Shown here one piece after another: positions 50,965 through 61,800 of a stretch of 64,000 nt of DNA. The notes beneath the pieces were generated by a model. That model made no database searches. It was not told the DNA's origin and was given only the letters and a program-made list of their open reading frames with translations. The DNA comes from Eucommia ulmoides (taxonomy: Eukaryota > Streptophyta > Magnoliopsida > Garryales > Eucommiaceae): NCBI GenBank assembly GCA_016647705.1, contig CM028329.1, positions 61,707,231-61,771,230 on the forward strand, written 5' to 3'. Position 1 is the first letter of the stretch; each line of letters begins with the position of its first letter. A program made the position numbers and the translations under genes.

Positions 50965-51230
50965 TAAGTGCAGGTGGTGTGGCATGTTGCTTGTGTTATA
51001 TAATAATATAATATAATAATAATAATAAATAGTAGTAGTGATGTGTTGAGATAATATATATATAATAATATAATAATAATAATAGTGATGTGTTGAGATA
51101 TATAATAATAATAATAATGTTAGTGACAACAACATATTACTTAGAGATAGAGAAAGGGAGAAGGATCGGGGAGCAGATGGGCTTAGGGATAGAGAAAGGA
51201 GAAGGATCAGGGAGCATACGGTTGGGCATG

Positions 51231-51263
<33 letters not shown>

Positions 51264-52514
51264 AAACCTCTCTTTTTCATCTCAAAACAATTATAGTTAT
51301 TTATTTATAATAGGTTTTGAGTGTTTTTAGTGGTCCGATTTCAGTTCGGATTTTGGTTTCCGATTCCGGTTCAGATTTCAAGTAGAATTTCTAACTCTTT
51401 AATACATGTATTTAATTTTTCTATTATGTGATTTATGTTGTTATTGTCGTTGAATTTTAACTGTTAAATAATTATGATTATATGAAAATTATGTGAAAAT
51501 CATGTCAACGTGTTTTATTTGTCGCATTAATTAAATGCACGTATTAGAGGGATTGGAGTTCTACTGAGCGTTGGTTCATATCCCACAGTTTTGATTGCAA
51601 GATCGGTGAAAGTGGAACTACGCATGAAATTTTATTTTGAATTACCATTTAATTTGTAATAAAATTAATATAAGCATTAATATTTGTAATGGGTTAACAT
51701 TTATAATAACCATGAATACCTTTGGGATGGTTTTTGATTTCCTTCCAAATTGAAAAGGCGAACTTGGTTACTGTTTGGAGAATTATATTGGAATTGGAAT
51801 TTATAAATTCGATAATTATATATTATCCCGCCGCATTGTAAATTAAATATTTTTATAAAACGAATTATTGTTTACTTATCGCCGTCGTATTATAAAAATT
51901 CTCAAATTTATCAAATAATATTGACTATTCGATTTTAGTCGATAATTATAACTGAATTGTATTTGTAAATTATTTTTATTGTCATCGTATTGTAAAATTT
52001 AAATCGATAATTATAATTGTATATTAAATTAAAAATTTAAACGTTAGTATTAAATTGACCGGCCGCCAAGAAATTGATTTGGTGTATTTAAAATACTATG
52101 CGATGACAAGAATTTCCAGCTGAATTTCTAATTAAATTGTAATATTGAATTTATACTTGTCGTCGACGCATTTTAAAATTATCGGATTTCACAGAATGAA
52201 ATTTTGGTCAATCAACTTTAGTGTTAATTCTCCAATAGGAGAAATTGCGTGGCGATTTTGGAAAATCAGGTCCGTTACATTAATCACTGATCAAGGCTCA
52301 ATCCAGTACATGGCGAATGAATAGACGCATTACAACCGTCTAGAATTATCCTGATAAATAAGTAATTCCTTTGGTCCGAAATTATTTTTGTTGAGGTTCA
52401 ATGAACCAATTGATACATACAAGTTGCAATTTAGTTCAAATGGAGAACCTAATTAAGTCATACTAAACCTAATTAAGTCATACTAAACCTAATTTAGGTA
52501 ATGGATGGATCATC
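50965..52514. other. Spacer between Helitron and GT31 pseudogene, unit 3
   Basis: Counterpart of 11788-13375 with a shorter, irregular AAT tract (50998-51118), a longer pure A-run near 51235 and the LTR-like end at 52279, here with an extra C (GTCCGTTACA). No gene is seen. Confidence 0.42.
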
Positions 52515-52522
52515 TATATAAA
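52515..52522 (+). promoter_or_regulatory. TATA box of GT31 pseudogene, copy 3
   Basis: TATATAAA, 63 bases before the ATG at 52578; the following A-run is longer again than in units 1 and 2. Confidence 0.52.
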
Positions 52523-55500
52523 AAAAAAAACTTTTGCTTCTGGTTTAATTCAATCTGTTCTACTCTATCCCACCAAAATGCGATCCTCTATTTTCTGCTT
52601 CCAATTCCGCCATTTCCACCCATCAAAACCTTGATACAATGAAAAATCCACCTCTGTTCTTGGCACCCTCTGCAAAACAATTCTAATTTCATGTTTTCGC
52701 CCTCTATTTTCTCTGTATTTTCCTTTTCAGCACCTCAAATTGTTTTCCTTCAAAGTTGTTCTTCTCCCCTTCAAAACCCGAACCATGGATGCCTTCATTT
52801 CACGATGATGACAACGAAGAATTCCGTCTTCTGAATTCAACCGATACTCCGACTAACATAACCCACTCGTGTTCGGTCTCCTCGGGTCGAACGAGGCCTG
52901 GAAACACAGAAAAGCTTACACGGAGTCATGGTGGAGGGCGAACAGAACCCGGGGCATTCTCTACTAGACGAACCCCCTTCACCGAACTCCTCCCATGGCC
53001 GAAATCTTCTCCTCCTTACAGGGTATCAGCCGATATCAGAGCCCTTCTGGAGGAAACAAAACAATGTCGCGCCGATCATGGTGAGGATGGTGCATGCGAT
53101 AATGGAGTTGTACAGGGATCAAGACAGGGAGGGGGTGAGGTGGTACGTTATGGGGGACGATGACTCGTTGTTCTTCGTGGAGAATTGGGTTCGGGTTTTG
53201 TCTGGGTATGATCATAACAAGTTTGTTTATATCGGCGGGCAGTCGGAGGCGATTTTGTCTGGTGTTTATTATTCGTTTGATATGGGGTTTGGAGGAGCTG
53301 GGTTTGCTTTGAGTTATCCTTTGGTGAAAGCCATGGCGAAAGATTTGGAGAACTGTTTTAGGAGGTATCCTTATTTGAGAAGCGCAGACCTGATCACCAT
53401 GACTTGTATTGCTGATCTTGGAGTTCCGTTTACTTCCAACAGGGGCATTCATCAGGTATTTACCTCTCTCTCCTCATTTTACACTTTTGACCCTTTAAAT
53501 TTGATCATATTTTTTATTGTCGGTTATCTTAATCCGTCGCATTTCAAACCAAGTATGTTTGAGAACGTTTCTAAAATTGTCCTCCTGTCAATTTATTTTT
53601 TTGGGTAAATTGGGTGAAAAATGATCACGTGCATGCACATAACCAAATTTGACGGTAAAATAGGTAAATTAATTTTTTTTATATATATATATTTTTTAAG
53701 GATAAAATATGTAAATCAAATCAATTAAAAAAAATAAAAATAAAATTGAATCACCTATTTTTTCTTTAAATTTGGTCAAGTCAATGACTATTTCCCATCA
53801 AATTCAACAGGAAAACTAACGGAACAACAATTTGAAAACGTTGTAAAACATATATAGGGTTTAAAGTGCGACGGATTAAAATTAACTAACAAGATAAAAA
53901 TACGGTCAAATCTAAGCGTTCGAAAGGTGTAATTTTTTTTTATTCTTAAAATGGTGGTTCTTGCGTAGTGATTGAGAAGTTTCAAACTTTCAAGGGCTTA
54001 AAATGCAATTTTAATCTCTCTAGGTTGGAATATGCTCCAACTATAAATGTACTTGTTCTTGTTTGTTTAACTTATTGATAAATAGTGGAATTCAACTATT
54101 TTATTATCATAAGTTTGAAGAAGTCTAATGGGGGGCGGCTAAGCTATTTTTTTCAATGAAGGGTAAAAATGGTATTTTGAATCATTGAAACACTTCTTTG
54201 AAATTAGGATTAATTGCCTTAATTGCATTTTACTTCATTATACTTTTTAAACCTACTCCTAACAAAGTGCAAAATTAACATTCTATTGGAAAAATGAGAA
54301 AGACTTATTTGCCCTCTATTCTGAATCATGGAGACGTGCATGATTTCTGCATCTCATGTACCTCGCTACTATTGGGCTAAAGCAACCAAATCCATTCCGT
54401 TTTGGGGTCGATAGCTCTGGTCGAGAGGGAGGTAGAATGGATTCCTTATTTGAATGGATGTCGGCCTTCTAGAAGCAACTAGTCGCTTCACGAATGCCCT
54501 CTTTACTGTAGCCATGCTTTGAAAGCTACATGTAAGCTTTTAGAGCAAAAATAATTGTTCTTTAATTTCTACTGATGCAGACCCTTTAGGTTATTATCTG
54601 GTTACATCTAAGCTTATCTACACTGACGCAAAACCCAACAAGGAAAGGAAATCCAATAGTATATAAATGTCAAGAAAGCGGAGAAAATAAAAGTTTATTG
54701 TATAATGTCAATTTGTTAATATAAATTTAAATGAATGCATTAATGTCTTGTAGATGAATATATTTTATTAAAGTAAATTATTTGTTTTGTTTTTTATTAT
54801 ATATAATACTATTGTAAACCTTAAAAAAAAAAAAGGGGGCATTTTTGTCCAATCACATTTTATTTAAAAATATTATTTGCGTTTTTGGAAACATGAGACT
54901 TACTATTTTTGTTAAGTTTACTTAGATTTTGTTAGTTCTCACTTAATTACAAGTATAGGGGAGTTATGTGTAATTTTAAAACACGTTGCGTTGCACTCTT
55001 CGATATATTCAACTTATATATAAAATTCTATATATTCAACTTATATATAAATATTTATTAGATTGTAATAATATTATACTAATAAATATAATATAATTAC
55101 ATGTAATTGTAATTGTAAGTAATATTACACAGGTACATGTAACTAATATTATACAGGCGTAAGAACATGCATAACTAAGTTATGCATACACAAATAAAAT
55201 CAAATTAAGCAGATTAAATCAAAATTTATGTTGTAAATGGACTAACAACATATTGCATCCGTTATTGAAGACTATTCACCGATTAATTATTGTAGATCGA
55301 TCTCCGTGGCGACATATCCGGTTTCCTGTCGGCGCATCCACAATTTCCGGTACTCTCTCCACCACTTCGACGCCATCGAACCCATCTTCCCCAACAAGGA
55401 GAGAGCACAATCCTTGAACCACCTGATGAAAGCCGGTGAAGCCGATCAGTCTCGTCTGCTGCAACAAACGGTCTGCTACCACCGGCAAAGCAACTGGTCT

Positions 55501-55862
55501 TTCTCCGTTTCGTGGGGATATTCTGTTCATTTGTACGAGAAAGTCATTCCCCGGAGTTTTCTTAAGATACCCCTAGAGACGTTTAAGCCATGGCTCGAAG
55601 CGCAAAAGCCGTACTACATTTTCAACACGCGGCCCCTCTCCGGCGACTCCTGTGACACCCCGCATGTTTTCTTCTTTGATTCCATCGGGAGAAACGGGAA
55701 GGACGGGATTGTTACGAGGTATGTCCGATCGTCGGATTGAGGATTGCCTCCTTGCTCGTCTATCGGATACCAGTCGCCATCGGCGGATGTTGTTTCGAGA
55801 ATTGAGGTGTTTACGCCGGCGAAGAAACACAAAGAGGTGCGTTTCAAGTATTTTTTTTTGGA

Positions 55863-55866
<4 letters not shown>

Positions 55867-55907
<41 letters not shown>
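55867..55907. repeat. (AT)n microsatellite in GT31 intron 2, copy 3
   Basis: TA dinucleotide run matching the other units, followed by TTGTTTG instead of TTTGTTG. Confidence 0.88.
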
Positions 55908-55910
<3 letters not shown>

Positions 55911-56184
55911 TGTGGATTTATCACACTTTTTGGTCGTTTAAATTTTAAATTTATTTTAAATCGGATAAAATTTAAAAAATTTATAAGTGATTTTAGATGA
56001 AAATTTGGTTATGCTGAACCAATAGTCTTTGAATGAATATATTTTTATTATTTTATTAAATTTAAAATGTTTTCGGCTAAATTTTTCCTCACAACAATTC
56101 ATTTCTAGAATAGAGAAAAGAGTATGAATCCTATGTTAAATTTAACAGAATAATGAAATAACGAAAATATATACACTATGTGTT

Positions 56185-56380
56185 ATCCAAGAAGTGTTAG
56201 TCCGGTTGGTTAGGAGAAGTGTCTCATTTTCTTGTCAACCAGGGTTCGATTCTCCTGAGAAGTACTTCAAAATTAAAATCTTCAATTTAATCTTGAATGC
56301 ACCAGGTTGATGTGAGACAATGTACTCTTAAGATCGCTATCGTAAATTGGTTCAAATACACTTTATCGTAAAAACAAAAC
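56185..56380 (+). mobile_element. tRNA-derived SINE-like sequence, copy 3
   Basis: A box at 56198-56209 and B box at 56243-56253; both boxes are unchanged from copies 1 and 2. Confidence 0.5.
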
Positions 56381-56820
56381 TGAAAAAAAGAAGATCATGT
56401 ACGTACTCATTCTAATTTATTTTCTGTTTAAAATCATTAATAACGTTTTTAATTTTATGTTCAACTGTGTTATGACAGGTGGGCAAAGTGAGTGTTGTGA
56501 CGTGGTAAGCTTGAGTGGTCGGAAAGTGGCAAAGGTCAAATTCAGAGCTTGCATGGAAGACGAGGTATTGCTTAAGGCTCTGTTTGGATTCACAAAAAAG
56601 GAAAAAATGGATAAATAGAGACAAGTGTGATATTTCTTCTAGAAAATTAACTTTAGAATCCAATGCAACCAAAGAGGTTGTCTCTTGTAAAAAGAAAAAA
56701 AAAAAAAAGTAAAAGACACAATTTTTTTTATAGTAAATTTTGGTTTTAATTTTTCTTTTTTTTTTTGGTAGAAATGAAAATAAAAAAACAGAAACAACAA
56801 AACAGAAAGACACAGGATTA

Positions 56821-57289
56821 TCAATCCGGGCACAATTCGAATACTCTCTTATCCATCTCTTGAAAAATGATGTCTTCCATATCCGTAATTGGCGTCTCAA
56901 GAATCTGAAGATTGTAATTTTCCTGTGCTTCTCTCTTGGCTAGAATATCAGCACATCTATTAGTTTCCCAAGGAATGAATTGGAGAGTGTAATTATTATT
57001 AGTGAGTAGACTCCTACACTCCTCAATCATCTCCTTAAATTTATGATTTTCCGGACAAGGGTTTTGGATCAAGGAAACAGCATCTGCTGAGTCTGTCTCT
57101 ACTTGTACTCTCGGATAATCTCTATCAGCTGAAATCTTGATTCCCATAATAGACCCTGAACTCCGCTTCTAAAGCTGTGCAACTATCAATACAACCATAA
57201 AAACCAAATTGCTACGAACCCATGTTGTCCCTTAATAAACCACCAAAACCATTTTTTCCAGGATCACTCTTAGTGTTCAAGATAAAAAC
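56821..57289 (-). pseudogene. LINE-type RNase H domain fragment, copy 3
   Basis: Counterpart of 17693-18162. One A is missing near 57150, which shifts the frame again between the LEAEF and MGIKIS parts, leaving 108 open codons. The internal TAG is also present. Confidence 0.68.
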
Positions 57290-57713
57290 TCATCACCACC
57301 TGAACATTTATTGTTTTGTTATTTATTACATCACTTGGGTTAGATTAGTTACAGAAAATTAAGGATTTAATTGTAATACTCCAAAAATTTTATATTTTGA
57401 AAACATTACTTTATATAAAATTTAATATTTTTGGGGTTGTTTTCGAATCTATGGTACAATAATATTGATGAATTTCTTGAGTTAAATGTTTATTTCAAAA
57501 CTGATTTTAAAGTTTTGGGACTATTATGTTATTTAAAATATATTTTTAAGAATTTTAGAATATAATTAACATTTTCTTATTTTAAAAACTACCTCAACGT
57601 AAATAAATAAATATGTAAATAAATCAAGCCAAAATGGTTTCCTTCCTTAGGAAAGAAACCATATTGGCCATATATATATATATAAGTGTAAGTGGTGTGG
57701 TATATATATATAT
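57290..57713. other. AT-rich spacer flanking Helitron 3' end, unit 3
   Basis: As 37856-38281, with a few single-base deletions near 57304, 57398 and 57460. No gene is seen. Confidence 0.48.
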
Positions 57714-57745
57714 ACTAGCGTATAACCCGTGCCTGAAGGTACGGG
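57714..57745 (-). other. Helitron 3' terminus with hairpin, copy 4
   Basis: Hairpin and CTAGT end identical to those of copies 2 and 3. The TA microsatellite beyond the terminus differs in length between copies, as expected for a slippage-prone tract. Confidence 0.82.
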
Positions 57746-58816
57746 CATAAAACATACATCATCTATTTGAACAATTATATCAATTTATTTTATTATTCAA
57801 CTTTAAAATGTTGCATCAATAGAAACAATTACAGTTACAATAATACTTCAGGATAAACAATATTTGTCGTGGATAGAGATCCATATTCGGGAAGAAGTAC
57901 ACTTAATCGATCAAATGATGTACACCTTGATAAGGCCACATATAGTTGACCGTGACTAAAAACCAGTGTAGTCAAATCAACTCCAACAAATTTCACTGAT
58001 TGTCCTTGTGATTTATTTATCGTCATAGCATACGCCAAACGAATTGGAAAACTGGCGCCTTGTCGTTTGAAAAGGAAATTCAGAAGACGATGGCGTCAAG
58101 AATATTCTCGGAATGAACGCCAAATTTTTTGCTTTATCCCCTGTCAATATTCGAGCTTTTATTACACGTAAAAAACACCTGACAACCATTAATCGTGTGC
58201 CATTACAAAGTCCATCACTTGGTGCGATATTTCTCAACAACATAACTGGACATCCAATTTTCAAATCTAATTTGAACGGAGGTAATCCTGGAGGATCTAA
58301 GGAATTCAAGTACTCGTTAGGATAACGATTTGTAATTTCACGATTAGCTCCATCATCTTCAGACATTTTATTTGCGGCCAGATATGTGATCATTTCTTCG
58401 GGAAAAATATTTAAAGCAGTTGAATTAATAGCACTAACATTGTCATTTCTTGCAGAAAGAATAGAACGTTCAGCTAGAAATGTAGGGGTAACAACACTGG
58501 GTGTGCCTAGATGTGGATAAACTGAAAATATTAATTCAACCACATTACGACACTTGTGTATGGTTGACGGCAACTGTACGATTTCATGCGGATCACTGTC
58601 AACCTATTTAAAGAAAAAATAAATGTAAATGAATAATTTAGTATCAAAGCATATATAAGTAATCTATTACAAAATGCTAAAATATATTTAAATGAAATAT
58701 TACCTGAAGTAAATATCTCGAAAACTCTGCATTTTCAATGTTCCTACTATTTAGGCGCATGTTTAAATTCAAAGTTAAGACATGTATATCATTCCAAAGG
58801 TACGAACGTCTCAACG

Positions 58817-61800
58817 ATGGTGCCACAATTTGTTGACGGACACCTTTAGGTATAACAGGTAGAATTTGCCGAAAGTCTCCTCCAAGAACGACCGTGATAC
58901 CCCCGAATGGATTTGGATTACTGCAAATATCTCGTAGCGTGCGATCCACAGACTCAACGCAGTACTTATGTTGCATCGGTTTCATCCCAAATGATTAACT
59001 TTGTCTCTCTAAACAATTCGGCATGCAACGATTATTTACTGAAATGACAAATTGAATTATCAAGAATATCTAAAGGGATGCGAAATGTGGAATGTGCAGT
59101 TCGATCTCCTTCAAGTAGTAGCGATGCAATACCGGACGATGCCACAGTAATGACAATATGACTGTTACTACGACATTTTGCTGCTATGGTATTATATAGA
59201 AACGTTTTTCCCGTACCAGCACCACCATTCAAAAAAAATATTTTTCCTAAATTTCCGAACACTGATGAAGTGATTGATTCGTATGCAACACGTTGGTCTT
59301 CATTGAGACGATCAATATTACACTGCACATTCCTTTGTTGTGCTTCACTTTGCATTTGACGATATTCCCATATCAATCTATTTCCAACTACCATATTCCA
59401 ATTCTGGACAGGTTGTGGAATCGAAGGAAAATCTACTAAGCTCTTGCCCGATTTTTGAAGTAATTGATTCAAAAGGTACAGACCGTAGTCTTTAATCTGT
59501 GCCTCGCTTGGGACGGGTATCGAAAACAACGTGCGAACTTTATATGAGAGATCATCACATATATGCATCCAAAACTGATCTCATAATTCACATGGATTTA
59601 AAGGGGAGCATTGTGTAAGAATGACACAAAATAATTTTCTCAGTTGATATCCAGTACTCATAATAGACGCCTCTTGAAGACATTGTATCCATTCATTATC
59701 ATTTTCCAATAGCCTTCTTGCTACACATGCGGCTTTGAACGTCGCATGTTCAACATTGTTTACAATGCGTAGACACCTAAACGATTGCGGCCCTTTGACT
59801 ACAGTCAATAGTAAACGCAGATAAAATCGTTCACCCGAATTGGGAGGCGCAAAATACATTCTGCCAATGGCAAATCCCCTTTGTCGTGGCTTCCAAAATA
59901 TTTCAGTTTTATTCCAAACAAAATGCTGGGGAAACTCTTGATAAGTATACACACGTGCAAAAGCATGTGCATCACAATATGAAAAAAATTCTGTTAGAGT
60001 CAACTTTTGTGACTGAGCTCGAGAAATGATAGACTGTATTGTTTCAGTAGGATTGAAGACAACCTGATGCATTCCAGGCAAATGGAGCGTCAATCGAACA
60101 ACTGTTGGATTCTCATCGTGCAAAGAAAAACTCAACAATCGCCAGGCTGCCTCAGGGGGTCCAATGTATCTTGCATCAAGATATTGCTTGATCTCATCTA
60201 TCATTCCTAAAATCAATGTCGTCATATCACCTCCTTTATAGATATACTTGTGGATATATTCGACGCACCTAATCCCAACGCATACTTCAACATTAATATA
60301 ACAGTCGAACATCTTGGAAAGGTACGGATTGTATGGGACGACGTCTTTATTATCAACTTGTTGCCCCCTCACGGTATAAACTTTGCCATTATCACGACGA
60401 CGGTAAATGGGATATCCATATGAATCCATCGTTGTATACTCCGCGAAATCTCATAGATACCTCTTAGTGCATCTGCCGTTCTTCATGCACGGGGCTTGAC
60501 AATTTCGAGCACCACATGGTCCGTGAACCATGCATTTTTTTATAGTCTCGAAAAGTTCTGGCTCTTCATTTGGATCTGGAAATTCAGCACAAACTATTCT
60601 GTCTACTTGGTCGCACGTTCGAATTTTATTTTGATTATCAAGAAATATCAATAAGTGCATGTGCGGCAGACCTATTTTCTGGTACTCAATTGTAAAAACA
60701 TAGGCAACTTATTTTCCAAATACTCGAGTGCTTTCAATCTCTTTCATTAGAGCAATTCTTTTTAACTCGAAAACGCGAGCAATTAAGTCTGGACGGTCAG
60801 TTGGTTGTTGATGAGGCAATAAAATTTCAGTGATTTCTGTCCAAGTTGGATTCGCAGTCATGGTAAGAAACACATCAGGGTGATGGTGGTACCGGGTTAT
60901 GGCCATTGAATCTTGGAAGATTTCAAACATATGTCTTGGACTACCAATAAAAGATGATGGCAAAATCATTCATTGACCTATTTGATTAGGTTCCATCCCA
61001 TCTAATGCCACATCAGTAAGACTTTGATAGAGTTCACTACGAAGATTTGGTTGATGTTGCCTAAAGTAATTCAACCTATTTTGCTCGGTCGCAGCCCAAG
61101 CATCTACCAAGAACTCTTGAAATAATTTTCCTCCCCTTAGAATTGTCGAATACTCTGTCGGCCTTTCAAAAATACGGTAGCTATAAAATTGCATTTGAGT
61201 TAGTCGAGCATTTGTGTGTCGACCGTGAATCACATCCCACTGTCTAAATTCAGGCTCCCATCCAAGCTCACCAAAAGAGAACAACAAAACGTAATGTAAT
61301 GGTAGATAAGTAGGATGGCATTCATTGATTTTATTAGTTCATTTCCCCCCCTTAAATCTATAACAATATCTCTCATCGCGCTAGTTTCGGTTCCATCCCC
61401 CGGTAATATGACGGCCACGTCATCAGTTGTCGGTAAATTATATCGCCGACGATCGGTAGATGCTGTGTAGTGAAGAAAAGCAGGCAACGTTTGTTGTTCC
61501 AAATCCAATTGATTTAAAATCGCAAACGCTTGACGAAATTTATCTACGAATGCATTATGTTGCAACAATGTATCTTGAATAGTTTGCAAAACATTTTTCT
61601 CAAATGAGGATTTCTACGTCTTCTCACGCTAAAAGCGAAATCAGGATCGTAGATGTACAACTGAGAATAAATGGCATCTTGTCCCAGTTCTGGGATTAAT
61701 GCTCCTGTCCGATGACACAACTCTCCATGTATAGTAAACGTCGTTGGGCCTCTTCCGGAAAGCAGCCTTATATCCAAGTTAGCACCGAGGCTTGTAAAAG

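Larger units (their letters stand above)
52578..56575 (+). pseudogene. GT31 / DUF604 glycosyltransferase pseudogene, copy 3 (heavily frameshifted)
   Basis: Exons by alignment: 52578-53455, 55296-55836 and 56479-56575. Besides the common TGA (55738-55740), exon 1 has single-base changes of frame near 52585, 52866, 52965, 52984 and 53063. Exon 2 loses one CT from a CTCTCTCT run near 55355, and exon 3 loses two single bases. The central part with VMGDDDSLFF and GGAGFALSYPL is still readable. Substitutions such as Asp-to-Ala near 53030 are few compared with indels, so much of this damage may be consensus error. Confidence 0.75.
39384..58816. repeat. Tandem array unit 3, shortened and indel-rich
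   Basis: This is the third copy, 19,433 bp long. The missing ~260 bases are spread as many one- or few-base deletions, concentrated from about 42.5 to 58.0 kb. Before 42.5 kb it matches units 1 and 2 apart from substitutions it shares with unit 4. Frame breaks seen only in this copy should be treated as possible sequencing or assembly error. Confidence 0.93.
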
